Source: Owenia fusiformis
Taxonomy: Eukaryota; Annelida; Polychaeta; Sabellida; Oweniidae
Direction of reading: 5' to 3'
Assembly (NCBI GenBank): GCA_903813345.2
Contig: CAIIXF020000012.1
Location: 27,910,184 to 27,974,183 of the forward strand
DNA length: 64,000 bases
Numbering within the stretch: the first letter of the stretch is position 1; each line of letters starts with the position of its first letter. The notes under the pieces are model-generated. The model had not been told where the DNA came from. It saw nothing but the letters and a program-made list of their open reading frames with translations, and ran no database searches. Shown piece after piece: positions 1-13,200 of the stretch. The translations under genes were made by a program, and so were the position numbers.

Positions 1-1251
1 ATTAAAATGTTTTTATATCTTTTGTCATATCTAACATATTAAATTTCAAGCATGCATCACTTTAAATCTCTCTCGATTTTTACACGGTTTTGGGAAAGGG
101 AATTAAAACTTGAAGCTAAGGAGTCAATAATTAGACTTTAATGCCATCTATATTTCTAGTCATTAAATCTTTACGTAAAACGTATTATAGGAACTAAGAT
201 GATAGCTTATAAGGTCTACCTATAGTTTATGTGACTATGTAAAGTAAGAAACTAAAATGAAAGAACCATCAATTTACGTAAAATGTAATTGAACCTATAC
301 GTGAAGTATGAAACTAAAATTAAACAACCATATGTTGAAGCAGAATACATATCGTTGTGAAACTTCGATTATCGTATACTCCTTGTTAAGGTTTTTGCAA
401 ACTTGCCATAGTTATAGGCAAGCTTTGCATTCCAAACTATGATGCCATGACCATTTAATTTGCGAATAAACATATTTTGTCTTTCAAGATTTTATGGCCA
501 ATTTAAAAATCATGCTCTGGAGGCAAACTCTGGATGAGTGCATGACAATTAAGAATAGACAAAAGAAAATAATGAGGGGATTCCAAATGAATTGAACAAG
601 GCCCAATTGTACTAAATATTTATTAAGGCCACGATGGGTGACCGAGTCATGATATTTGTTTGGGTACCCTTTCTTGGCTTACCCTGTATGTGCATGGTCG
701 AATCCGGAAAGGGCGGAAAGAGGACATCAATGGAGATGAATGATCGTGAACGAAACGAGTAAATAATGGCATCGATACAGCACAATACAAAGTGATCTGT
801 GAAGTATAAAAGCTGCAAAATTTAGGTTATTGGAACAGGGTCGATTGACGAGTGAATTTACCAATCTGAATAATTAAAAAGCATTGATCTATCTTCTTAA
901 TAAAGATAATACATTTGATGTAAGATCCATATGCTAAATAAAAAAGCAATATATAGCAGTTAAATGACAATTGTCGATGCATTACTGTAATGAATTCTAA
1001 AGCAATTTCTTGTGTTTCATGTATCGATATTTTCCAATGATGTTCAATACAGAACAATAGGGGCAATTAGAAAATTAAACAACCGTGTTCAGGTCTGTGA
1101 TAGCAACAAACAATTGCTCTGTTGTACCGCAGACTTTGGCTGTACAGTGTTGTCAGCAAATAAAAGAGTATATAATTATGTTTTATATTTAACACAATTA
1201 ACAACGAATAGACTCAATATAATTTTGGCAAACATTGCACACGGGAAGAAA
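1..1251. other. Upstream non-coding stretch
   Basis: No convincing gene is visible. The open frames here are short and lack domain motifs or paired splice signals. A TATATAA string at 1169-1175 sits about 80 bases before the proposed start of the PAN/lectin gene and could belong to its promoter, but in DNA this AT-rich such strings are expected by chance. Confidence 0.5.
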
Positions 1252-4200
1252 ATGAATATGAATGTCATTTTCAAAGCTTTAATTCTATGTATCTTCATGG
1301 AGAGAATTAACGCTGAACTTGACATATTTTCGACACAAACGACAATTTATGAGATAATATTAAACGGGAAGGTTTTACCAAACGCTGAAATTAAGACAGT
1401 AACGGTTACGGATGTACTAGAGTGTCTTAGAGAGTGTAAAAAAGTGAACACATGCGTCTCCGTGAACTTCAAGATAATGGACACGAGTTCCAATGACAAG
1501 GATTGCGTACTCAATAACGAGCTGATGGATGAAACTTCGCCTCTTCAAGATGACGCCTCCTATCAGTATATACAGATGACCAAACAACATGCTGCAAATT
1601 CTAAAGTAACTATTCATATTTACTAAAATCTTCAATCTACATGCACTTTTTCTCAAATTAATTGTAAATTGAGTAATACTAAAAAGATTAACTCCAAAGT
1701 AACATTTTAAGAGAATAATCATATCTCACCACGAGTGCCAAAGGGAAAGGACCAAAAGTTCTAAATGCATACCAGTCAAGGAAAACAAACCCAAGATATC
1801 CCAAAACCATGATCTAACGTTAAAAGAAACAATGTCTAATACCCCTTTCCCCACCATTCAAGAACCGATATCACAATCAAAGACCAGAACACCTAGGGAC
1901 ATTTCATTCATACTGAAGTAATTACAATACATGTTGAAGAAAAAATTAGAAATTGGTAGCCAATACTCATAAAATCCCAAAAATAGTTGTAGATACAAGT
2001 ACGTACACAAGATAGAGCATTCAGTCTCAAATGATGTGGGATGGATAAAATCCATTCTCCAAGTCCATAGGCGTTTCAATTCATAATTCTTGAAATATTT
2101 CAATATGTTTTTTTCAGACGACATGTTCCAGAGATGTTTCTACAAGAAAGCTAAAATGCAAATGTACGTTCATAGTTACAGTTTCTAATTTTTCTAAGCT
2201 TAAGCTCGGTTTAGTCAATATTGGCTAGAAAAACATTTGCAACATGCTAAACACATATTGACGCCATGTTTTTTATAGCAATAATCATATATAATAGGAT
2301 ATACAAAATGTATTGCAGCTGCTTTCCCCTTTTCCCTTTTTATGATATCTCTTTCTACAAATTAAAATACCATTTTGAAAGTGACTTTTCGAACATCTAA
2401 TATTGAGCACTGTCAACCGAAAGCTGTGCAATTGAGGAAAATTCCTTGTATTGTTCTGTATGATTTATATATCGCGTATAATAACATGGTTTACTTGTTT
2501 GGCATGCTTAAAATGATATCTATTAGTTTTATAGATTATTTCGAAGTAAGAATGGTTTTAATCACAGGCTGGTATCGAAATATCTGTCCGCTGTGACGGA
2601 GCATGCTATTTTTTTTATAAAAACACTAAGAATACTTCACGATTTATTTTTTAACTCATATGTTTCGTTATACCATACAAAATTACTTACCCCGTGCAAT
2701 AGGTAAATCATTTGCGGGTAACTTTCACTTCTGTTTGAAGTCCAATTACGCTAGGAAGAAAAGCTATTGAAAATGGCGCCGGAGTATCATACTTCAAAAT
2801 GTACCATTTCTTGTTTAACTTTCTAATGGCACGATATAGTGACACGATAATATTTACACATGGTTTCAGCATAACTATGAAAGTATAAATGAGATGTTGA
2901 TGTATTTGGTTTTTTTAATTCGTTTATAAAAAATAATGTTTATTTTTTTTGTCCGCTGTGACGGAGCAGTTGCAAATGTGAACTGTGAAAATGCTCCGTC
3001 ACAGCGGACAAAAAATATTAATATTATTTTTTATAAAAAAATTAAAAAGACCCAATGCATTAATATCTCATTAATACATTCAGAGTTATGCTGAAAACAC
3101 ATGTTAATATTATCGTGTCACTATACCATGCCATTAAAAAGTTAAAAAAGAAATGGTACATTTTAGAGTTTGATACTCTGGCGCCGTTTTCAATAGATTT
3201 TACTTCTAGCGTTATTGGACTTCAAACAGAAGTGAAGGTTACACGCAAATGATATATCCATTGCATGGAGTAAGTGATTATCTTTGATATAACGAAACAT
3301 ATGAGTTAAAAAATAAATCGTGAAGCATTCTTAGTGTTTTTATAAAAAATAACATGCTCCGTCACAGCGGACAAATCTTTCGATACCAGCCTGTGTTAAT
3401 ATGATATAAAATATAAAAGAATAAATGTCCAATATACAGGCATGACGTAGATACCAAACTATTCAAATTAAAAAGTGTGATATGTATATATGTGATTATT
3501 TAGCATTTTCTGGATATCTGACCAATTCTCCAAACACCTACAACTACAATGGACACTGCTACGAGTTTGTAGAGCAACCCATGGTTCAATCAGATGCCCG
3601 GTTATACTGTCAGGCATTTAATGGCGACCTAGTCTCCGTTAATGACGAGTCCGAGCATGACTTTCTGGCGAACACAGCATTAACTTTACCTATCAGCTCT
3701 ATATATATAGGTATACTTCTTATTGTAGCCTAATTATATGCAAGCTATACTCTAGGACCATGCTAAAAGGTCTGTAATTTGAAAAAAGTAATGAAAAAGC
3801 AAAGGTGCCTTATTAAAGACAACTTGAAGTATTATTCAGATGCAAATAAGGTACTTTTTAAAATAGGCAAATGATTGCATAAGGCCGCCTGTGTGTGTTT
3901 AAGCATAATAGCACATTGCTTCTCCAACTGCGCAAGTAATAGAGCTGAATGTATTTTTCAAAATCAGATAGTATCGCATCGTATTAATCCATGACATGGC
4001 TCAGGGAATTGGGGATTCCGTAGCACACTATAATGCAGCAACATTTGAACCAGTATTTAAGGAGTTGCATACGTCTTGATTGTTACATATAAATTGCTAA
4101 AAAACTTTCAGCTTCCGGGTCAAAATATGCCTGCCATCACAAGGGGTGAAAAAAAGTTAACATTTCATAAAACAAAATGCTGGATATATGTAGGTAACTA

Positions 4201-5442
4201 TGCAAATATAAGTTCACATATTGCTGCACCATATTGTTCCACCAGCTCCTTCGTCAAATCCAGAGGTGCAATAAAAGATTTCCAAGCAAATGGTTATTTG
4301 GTCATTTTAGGTTTAGCAGGCTCTGGAAACATTTATGACACGTGGTATGATGGAACTCCAGTTGGGTTTACAAGGTAATGCTTTTGTAATGTACTGCTGT
4401 TGATTTTTTCTTTGGTACTTGTGCAGGGATACACCCCGAGCATGTAACTGTAGATTAACCGAAAGTTGAATGCAAATCTGTGTTACTTGGGCTTTCTCCA
4501 TTCTCTGTTACAGATGGAGGAGTGGTGAACCTAATAACATTGCAGAGGAGTGCGTATTCCACCGAACATCATCTAAAGACTGGATTGACACGAGTTGTAA
4601 TAGGGCATTGGCTTTCATTTGCGAATCAGAATCGAGAAAGGGTAGGTACCGTACTAGGTAGGGTAGGTAACTTAGACAAACGGCAGTTAAAATAGCAAGA
4701 ACACAAAAATACCAAAAGGGTGATAAAACTCAAGCAAAGTGTACTACTGAACATCTCTTTTAAAAACGCCTTTTCTGAATAATCGTGGCTTTGTTAATAG
4801 ATAGACTTTAATACTTGCTATTCTAAAACGGGTTGCAATAAGAATATTGTTTTGAAATCCCCATTAGACCCATCTTCAAAATATGAGATATTTTACATTA
4901 CCGATGTTTTTTTTGGAATGCAATATGCTTGTTTTGCATAGTACTTGGTAAGTTGGTATATGTTTAGTAATTTAATGTTTATACAATGTATTTCTTTACA
5001 TTCAGAACTCATACTTGATGGACCATATCTTCTTAAGCCGAACATCAATTCCGCTTACTATGTCGGTGTACATAACACCAATCAACTCTGGCTTTTCAAC
5101 CAGTCAACCAGCTCAAATGCCTTCTATGTCCAGTCACCTGGAATTACTTGGCAAAATAGCTCAGTATCTTTCTTCTCCGCTGATAAGACAAGGAACGTGA
5201 TGCACATCGTTGGCGAAAATGTTTTGCTTCAGAGCTTGTATGACAATACCCATAATGTGGACTTTGCGCAAGAATCAACATTTACTATGGTTGAAGGTGA
5301 ATTCCTCCAAGGTTTTGTCACGTTGCGAACATCTACCGGGGAGTACCTGAGGGTATCGGGAGGGCAGCTGATGGCGCATGCGTATGAAAACACAACTGCG
5401 TTTGAAAGCAGTGCAAGCTTTCAAATGTTCCCCTTTCTTTGA
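1252..5442 (+). CDS. Secreted PAN + C-type lectin + AbfB-like protein
   Basis: Five exons: 1252-1605, 3476-3710, 4311-4374, 4514-4641 and 5006-5442, joined in phases 0, 1, 2, 1 to give 405 residues. The start was chosen because it gives a signal peptide (residues 1-21, ending ERINA); the frame stays open upstream but without a leader. Residues 25-110 look like a PAN/apple domain (ECLREC and further Cys). Residues 119-261 form a C-type lectin domain with the N-terminal Cys pair, an EPN sugar-specificity motif in WRSGEPNN, WID where WND is usual, and the closing FICE. Residues 261-405 resemble the AbfB beta-trefoil (CBM42), with the repeated pattern VTLRT..GEYLR ... ASFQMFP. The phases of exons 2-5 fit exactly. 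The exon 1-2 join is weaker because the acceptor at 3475 has a poor pyrimidine tract, though it restores the lectin Cys pair. Likely an extracellular carbohydrate-binding protein; ligand unknown. Confidence 0.8.
2558..3400. mobile_element. 833-bp foldback element in intron 1 of the lectin gene
   Basis: The two arms (about 2563-2968 and 2992-3395) are near-perfect reverse complements around a short centre. The outer ends are CACAGGCTGG and its complement, flanked by the direct repeat TTAAT at 2558-2562 and 3396-3400, a likely target-site duplication. The motif GTCCGCTGTGACGGAGCA occurs at both ends of each arm, so it appears four times, two in each orientation. No transposase frame is visible. 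This is a non-autonomous element; the superfamily is uncertain, though a TTAA-containing target would suit piggyBac-like elements. Confidence 0.85.
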
Positions 5443-5800
5443 AACGAAAATGAACTGATAGATTGTAGATTAGTTGTTTTGCCTGTTTTATATAATGACT
5501 GCTTGCTTATTCTCCCTAAAAGAAGAAAGAATACAATTGTGGCATATTTTGTAATATCAATTTTATAACGACGATTCGAACATGACTGTATTCATGCCTT
5601 CTATAAACTGTGAACGAAGTCAATGCTTCAGCTGGGTTATATTCGAGATCAATTCCCCGGCTCTGTACTATTAAGTGCTTCGTTCAGTGCACTCATTGGT
5701 CAGTTTAGGCCGTTCCGTTCTTTTCGCATCCCCCTCTCGTCTGCAAAATTCAAAATGGCAGGGATTAAATGTATATTCGCCGTGATTTTTGTTTCTGGGC

Positions 5801-5806
5801 AATAAA
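5801..5806 (+). terminator. Polyadenylation signal AATAAA
   Basis: This is a canonical AATAAA about 360 bases after the lectin gene stop, with another at about 5852. Either could serve that transcript; their use is inferred. Confidence 0.4.
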
Positions 5807-6351
5807 GAATTAATTTCATTAATTATCAATGTAGTAGATATGCGTGAAACCAATAAAATATGCTGAAATGTCAAAAAAAACTTAAAGAGAGGGGTCTCCT
5901 AAAAACACAATTAGAGTGACCCCCTGATTTTTTCGTGTTATTTGTTGTAAAACAAGTTTGTTTATCAACTTATCAATTCTGAGGCTTGAATTAATTCGTT
6001 AACTGTATCAATTCGATGATTGTTTCTAGCCATGAATCTCCACTTACATCAATAGAAATTCAAATTAAATTTAAAAAGCCCGCTCAAATTTGTTCCAGTC
6101 TGATTGGCTTTTTCCTTTAGATAATTCTGGCTTAGAGAAGCCATATTTATTACTTCTAAGGGGTTACAATATAGATAAATCCCCAAAAAACATTGTATTC
6201 TGTTTTCTACTTATTGCCTTCAATTCTGACAGTTGGTTGTTCTTTTGGTTGTCCTGTTGATATCCTCAATATATTGTCGATATCGTGCTTATGGTTTGGT
6301 CGTAAATTGACAATTTTGCAATATTCTGGTGAGCTTTCATGATCGAATCGT

Positions 6352-6519
6352 AATATAGACCTCAGAGCAGGGCTACTAGTTTCGAATACACCCCTTAGGT
6401 CTTGGCAAAAAAGCTTTCGAACCCCTCACTCCCTTCGGTCGTTCGGGGTACAGAAAACGTTTGTGCCTAGACCTGCAAAGTGCATTCGAAACTAGTAGCC
6501 CTGCTTTTCGGTCTATATT
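6352..6519. repeat. Short palindromic MITE-like element
   Basis: Arms beginning ATATAGACC and containing GCAGGGCTACTAGTTTCGAA recur in reverse complement at the other end. The centre is the GC-rich phrase CTCCCTTCGGTCGTTCGG. There is no coding capacity and no clear target-site duplication. Confidence 0.75.
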
Positions 6520-8079
6520 TCTTAATTCTTATATGATACGAGACGTCACATAGCTAGAACAATTGATTTGCTGGTCTATATCGGAACATGTATTACCGCT
6601 AAAATTCATAAATGCAAATAGTTGTGTTTCTTGTCTGTTTATCATATTAGAATCGTAACAAAGACCTCGATTTTATGATTTATGTCGAATATATGACCCC
6701 AAATTTTATTCTGGCCATTGTCAAGGACCTCAATCGCTACGCCATTTCGGGCTTTTAAGAACAAACAGAATAACAATTTCGGTCAATACATTACGCCATG
6801 AATCATGAAATCCCCATCTTTACTCCTTAATTAGATTTCTGGAATATATTTTTTATATTACTCACATGTACTGTAATATACGTATAAGCAATTAGCATTC
6901 ACTGGACGTTCGTTGGGTGGCAAGAATTGGTTCTGGTTAAAATTGAGTAATTGCAATAAAATAGCAACAATCAGTATTGTTCTCCCAAAGAGAGACAAAT
7001 ATAATACAGATTGTACATATGAGCCTTGACATTTTGAATGAAATCTTACTGCCGTCAAATGCAGTCGCAGAAGATAATTAAAACTATATAGACAAGTGAC
7101 ATATTCGCAATACCTGATATTGAAATTATCAATATTTACGTACCTGTAAGCTACCCCCACGAACTTTGTCCGTGAATCTTAAATCGATGAAATCTTTACA
7201 GTGGTCCAATAACCAATGACAGTGACGTACAAGAATTGATATTTCAGGTTCCAAATCTAGGGATCTTTATATCATCGATAAATGTATCGATGTCAGGGCT
7301 GTAAATGTGTTTTATCGAGTTGAGAAGCATATTTGTGAGAAGTCATTTGTTTGTCTGTTCATCCACGTATCCGGGTAATAACTCAAATACAGGTTGTTGT
7401 ATTTTGTTTTAATTTATAAGTTGATGCATACATGTATTTGCTTTAGGACCTCCGCGTGCAAAATAATGTTCAATATGACCATTGAATTCTTTGGAAATGA
7501 TGGCTGAATACACATGTCACAATGCGACCTATAGTGTAATTTTCATAACCTTGGTGAATTTCTCTTTCCAACTAGGTTATGTCAGGGAAGAAGTTTTTGC
7601 CCAAAGAAGAAACGTTTACTGCCTTTTTAAAATTTCTATTAGGCAAGGCTCGGGACAAGAGTGATATATGATAAAACATGGAATTCAACCAATCATGTTA
7701 GGCTCCATAGAAGGACTTATGTGCGATTATAACTAATCCTTATGTTATTTTAATGTAAATGATAGTATATTGAGGGCCAATGCCACGGGTCATGGCCCTA
7801 TTGAATTTATATTAATTTCAAATTATTTCATACAGTATACTGTAACTGCTTAATGTTATAAACAGTTGACGCTTTAAAAACAATGAATGTTAATGGCTTT
7901 AAATTGAGATAAAATATTCATGCTTGTGTGAAGTCTATTTATATTAAACTATATGATTGGCATGTACATTCAAAAGAAAGTATACTATTCTATGAAAACA
8001 TAGATATGGGGTGCTTTTCGGACACTATATCCCCATCACCTTGATTTTTGCACCAAACGTGGTATTTTATATAATTATA

Positions 8080-8830
8080 TTACTTGAGCTACTACGGTAA
8101 TAATATATTTCGAAAATCTGGACCCCAAAATACCTCCAAATTTTTCCTAAATTACAATAATCGAAAATTGATGATAAATTTGATGATTTTTTGAAAATCG
8201 ACATTACCATGTCAACAAATGGGAAATGGTAGGTTTGCTGCAATTCATATGACAGAATATCCATCACTCTGAGTCCTTGCAAAAAAGGTAGGTAGGCAAT
8301 TGAATTTGCTAACTTTATTAAACAAAAAATGATACATTTCTTCAGGATCAGCAAAGTTATAGGTCTTTAAAGTCAAAATTATTTTTCAAAAACTTCTCCC
8401 ATTGAAAAAACACAGGAGGCGAAAAAATGACTTTGAAGCTCTGTAACTTTGGTCAAGTGCGCTAAACACTTAGTGTACAAAAAAGTTAGTCAATTCAATT
8501 TTTTATATTAAATATTTTTGCTGAATCTTTTACTGTATACTTAGATATCATGATTTCTGATTTGCCCCGAACCCACCATTTCCCATTGGTCTACATGGGA
8601 ATGACGATTTTCAAAATTTCATCAAATTTATCAGCAAATTTCGACCTATTGTAATCGAGGAAAAACATTGGGAAAAGAAGGTATTGGAAAAAAAGTCAAA
8701 GTACGTTTCCATCAATATTATAAGTTATTTCATCGCAGGTTAAGTGAATAAAAATTCAAACGTAAAGAGGCTTTAACACGAAGTTCGATGGGGGAGCTAA
8801 TTTGCCAGACTTATGGAGGGAAGTGTTTCA
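8080..8830. repeat. Foldback repeat, family X, copy 1
   Basis: The left half contains a string like ATTGATGATAAATTTGATGA and GGGAAATGGTAGG; the right half carries the reverse complement with mismatches. The same arrangement recurs at about 44560-45250 and, more diverged, at about 28890-29400. Boundaries are approximate. No transposase is visible. Confidence 0.65.
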
Positions 8831-8952
8831 TCGATTTACTTCTGATTTTAAGGACTTTTGGAATGAAAAATAAATATTTTCGAAAATGAGTAAAGAAGAT
8901 AAATCGTACATTGTTTGTGTGGTAACTGCAGATTTAAAAGCTCGCCTATTTC

Positions 8953-9440
8953 AAAATGGCCGCCATTTTTGTCTCGCGAAATGCACATGTGGACCATTTG
9001 CTAGCTTTATAAATAATTTCTGGTGTCTCACATTGTAAAAGCCATATCACTGTAAACTAGTTGTGAGAAATAATTTTGTTATAAAAAATCGGCAAGAAAT
9101 TATTTTAGCTATTTTAGTAAACATTGATTTGTTCATCTGTCTCGTTAACTTCACTTATGGAGCATTTGTTTTAAAACCTCTGTCGATGGGATTCCCGTTT
9201 TAAATTATTTTTGTTCAAAATCAATACAGAAAAATGGCCGCCATTTTTGTCTCGCGAAATGCACATGTGGACCATTTGCTAGCTTTATAAATAATTGCAG
9301 GTGTCCGGTATTGTAAAAGCCATATCACTGTAAAGAGAACTTGTATGAAATAATTTAGTTGCGGAAAATCCAATCAATTTAGTAGCTTTATAACTGATTT
9401 CAGTTGTCCTGCATTGTAAAAGAATTGGCAAAAATTTATA
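8953..9440. repeat. Direct repeats of about 278 bp period
   Basis: A block starting AAAATGGCCGCCATTTTTGT at about 8953 recurs at about 9231 with nearly identical sequence for more than 100 bases (both contain CTCGCGAAATGCACATGTGG). A third, partial and diverged copy follows at about 9380-9440. The AAATGGCCGCCATTT core is itself palindromic. Confidence 0.75.
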
Positions 9441-10215
9441 TCTGTTTTTAGCTCATTTTTATTGTCTGCCATTGTAGCCATCATTTTCTTTTCTTTTAAT
9501 GAGCAATGCCATGTGAGCCCAGTACCCAATGTATTTTTCATTTTACTTAAGGACTGGCCATTTCGCTTTTCATTACTTCGGTCACATTCTCATTGGTCAA
9601 TGAATACAGCATACACGTCAGTTGAGAGCGTCATACAGTTGGAGGTACAGACAATGTTATCACTGATCGATCCGATCACTGTACGATTTCTCAATCCAAT
9701 ATTTCTGAGCATCAACCACGGAGTATGTCAGACACTCGTGTTTACCGCATAACAAGAATAGTACAATAGCGTCATTTCAAAAGGCAATATAGTGTAATAT
9801 TGGACCAAGAGCCGAAGGGCCAAGGTTCAATAATTCTATTTTTTGCCCGCAGATATTACGTTATTAGTATTATTACCACCGTTTATGCCAAGGGCTGAAA
9901 TAGCATGAACGGACTGTACTGAACGAAAATTATACGCACTTAACGCTATCTAAATTCCTGGGGGTTATTGGACCGACACCATAACGTCATACATTGTTCA
10001 GGTCGATATAGTAAATAAAAGCCTTCTCAACTGGCACTCATACCCCTAGAACAGGCCCGACAAGGTGGTAATGATAGTAATTAATTTAGGAAAGGCAATT
10101 TTCCAGCAATTACAATATCTCATCCATGTGAGAAATTTTGAATTAAGAAAGGGTCTGTTTATCAGAATTTACTGTACGATCAACATAAAAATAGCGAACA
10201 TTTGGAAAGAAAATA

Positions 10216-10221
10216 TTTATT
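10216..10221 (-). terminator. Polyadenylation signal of the AprA-like gene
   Basis: AATAAA on the minus strand, 44 bases past the stop codon of the AprA-like hydrolase gene. Confidence 0.55.
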
Positions 10222-10264
10222 TCCATTGTATTATGTACATGACAAATACACTCCTCAATTACGT

Positions 10265-13200
10265 TTACACTAAAGATCCAGTGCACTCAAGAGGGTTACT
10301 GCAGAATGGGAACGGCCATGTATTTGGCACTACGTTAAGTTCAGTTGTCCCTTCGAACACACTGGCCTCCGAATCATTGAGAATAAAATCCACCTATAAA
10401 ATAATGTTTTTGAATGAAAATATGTACTTTAAGAAATAGAACACATTGGATTATGTAATTACAAGCATTTCCTCATAATTGCTCCATTGTAAGTAACTAC
10501 TTGTAAATAATACTGTCTATTTCAGAACGTGTTCCAATATGAAAGTGATCTTACAATTGATAGCTATTGATTATTGTTTTCATTATAAAATAAATAATAT
10601 AAAACACAAAATAAGAAATAAACACAACATGGCCTTTCTGTATTTTTTGGAACCCCTCTACACTTCAAATAGGTTGTTTTCAACATTTGAAATAATACGT
10701 TATTTATTTTGCATTGTTTATTATGTTTATGGCAAACATTATCTCCTTCTGATGAATGGAAAAAGGATTAATACCTCTATAAAGAAGCCAAGCCATCCCT
10801 CTGCTGGCCTATCGAACTCTACATAGTATTCCTCGTCCTCCTATAAATAACAAAGGTGCGATTTAATTTAAAATGTATGAAATTCAATTACGATAAACGT
10901 TTCACTACAAATAACATATTTTTCGAAAATGATTGACGATTCAGAATACCAGCCCAATATAAAAATAACCCTTTTATGACATAATACCTTTTATTCCATA
11001 GTTAGCATGATATTCATAGGATAACATGTGAAAATAAAAACGGTATTTTTGTAATCAGTGGTAAAATATGATATTTTTGACAAATTTTCACTTAACCATA
11101 GCATACGGTTTTTTAGCCATGACATACGACGTCGTATGCGATGGTTTATGGATTTTTGCTACTTCAGACTCAAAACGAGGCTAAGTGTCAACATCGCCGG
11201 ATCGTTTGGAAAATTCGAATTTAATCACTTAATGTCCGACGATTCTGACGATGACTTTAATTATGGAATAAAAAGAACATCCTATGATTTACTCGTGATA
11301 TGATTTTAATCCACTCATGGATATTGATATCTGCACTCCCTCGCTACGCTCGCTCGTGCAGATATCATATCCATTCGTGGATAAAAATCATATCACTCAT
11401 AAGTCATAGGATATCCTCTATGTATTTTAATATGACGGCCTCCCATTCAAATTAGCTTTTTGTTTCAAATATGTTGAATATGAATGTGGAATTACCGTCA
11501 CTGTGACAACATCTGCACTGGCGTCCTCCCATACTACTAGGTTTAGATCAACCTCTTCGGGTTCCTCGATGCTCCGAATAAACCAACGAAAGTCTCGTCT
11601 TTGATGTCCACTGGCGATATATATCAACATAAGTTTATTTATTTTTATTCCCATTATTACTTATTTAACTTTTCTCTTAATAATGTCGGACCTGCATGTA
11701 AAACCTTGGTTCAAATATTCAGAGATTGACGTGGGAGATAACACCCAGATTACTAGTTGTCCATCGTTAATTCTATTTCAAAGGAATATATAAACAAGAC
11801 TTGATAAAGAAGGTAATATGTCGGTAGCGATATTTTCATTTTTGAATGATAAGTTTGGAAATCTGAAGACTAATCATAAATGCCAGAACTGTTGAACTTT
11901 TGAAAAGGGGATGACATGGAAAGATGCAAACAATTTGTTGTCATATCGTGACATTTTTCAACAATTTACTCTACCCATTACTAGCTCCTTCAATATATCT
12001 GATTTGCCAGGTCGATATACGTTCGTGTATCTTATGGGAACATATGACAGAAAAAGTATATAATGTAAATCAGTCTTACAATTCACCATCGGCGGATCTA
12101 GCAAACCATGCTCTGACTTCTGCAGGAGGCGTGGTGGTGTAAACGGTCGTCCGTCCGGTACTGACACCCTTATGGGAAAAAGGGTAAAACATCAATCGTA
12201 TCGAAGCCATAAACAACATGCAGCCTAATGAAAAGCAGCTTAGGGTATTTGGTTTTAAACACCTTTTCAGATCGCAGTCCACAAGTTCAAAATTTATGCC
12301 ATTTGGTCCAATTTAAGTTACGACTCACATTTCACGACTCACATTTAATGATATGTGGCATATACTCTGGTGAGTATCAAGCGAAGGTAACGGACGTAAT
12401 CTTCACATCCAAGATGGCGGGCGGTAATTTTCGATTTCGACATTTTTAGTTTTACTACTTCATGGTTGATGTTATGCTTTAAAATTTGAACCAAATCAGA
12501 CTTACATGAAATGGGAACTCTGAAGTATGAAAATTTGTTCATATATTGTGCATGGGCGCTCCAGTTCAATGATATCTCAAACCGCTTAAGTGGAGATAAC
12601 TGGAAATGTATGATACGGTAACGGTCGTGTTAGTTTTCAATACACTGTTACTGAACATCTAATAGCTTCGATGTCATATACGCCTAATATAGTTCAAATA
12701 TCAAAGCATTACATCAGCTATAAAGTAGTTTAATTTGATAGAAACTAAAAATATCGAAATCGACACTTACTGTCCGCCATCTTAGATGCGAAGGTCATGG
12801 CCGTTACCTTCGCTTGATTCTGACCAGTGATATACATGTTCATGTCATAACCGTCAATCTCTATACACAGCATTGAACCTGTAATTTTGATCATGAGTGT
12901 AGTTACAGGTTGGCCAGTTGATCACATTGTAAAACAACACATACCCTACACGGAAGATAGTATACATTTAAACAAATCCCCTTCGCGTATAAACTTTGTT
13001 TTTTTGGTTAGATTTTAAGGTCTCTAATGAGTGGATTAACAAGATCATACCTGAGTGAGCTCCCATCTGAATTGAGGTAAGGGCTGGTTCTAAAATGTAA
13101 GAAATTGAGTGAATATGCTATGTTCGTTAATCACATTCTACAGTATTCCTAATAACTAACCATATACCTTCAATATAGCGCTTGAATTTCATGGTTTCAG

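Larger units (their letters stand above)
5443..10264. other. Intergenic stretch rich in repeats
   Basis: No supported gene. It holds a 168-bp palindrome (6352-6519), a foldback (about 8080-8830) and a direct-repeat array (8953-9440). The segments around 5910-6310 and 39260-39450 share phrases such as CCCCCTGAT and a CTGTTGAT..CTCAATAT string, so they appear to be copies of one dispersed repeat. The longest open frames (for example 9462-9752) show no domain features. Confidence 0.55.

Noticed and set aside
690-720. T-loop-like GGTCGAATCC string, possible tRNA
   Set aside because: No acceptor stem, anticodon arm or A box can be folded around it.
3504-3710. Alternative acceptor at 3503 for the lectin exon
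   Set aside because: It leaves phase 1 against a phase-0 donor at 1605 and drops the N-terminal Cys expected to pair in the lectin domain.
9462-9752. 96-residue frame
   Set aside because: No domain, leader or splice support; sits in repeat-rich DNA.
10065-10439. 124-residue plus-strand frame
   Set aside because: It is antisense to the last exon (10265-10393) of the AprA-like gene, which has family motifs and fits phase.
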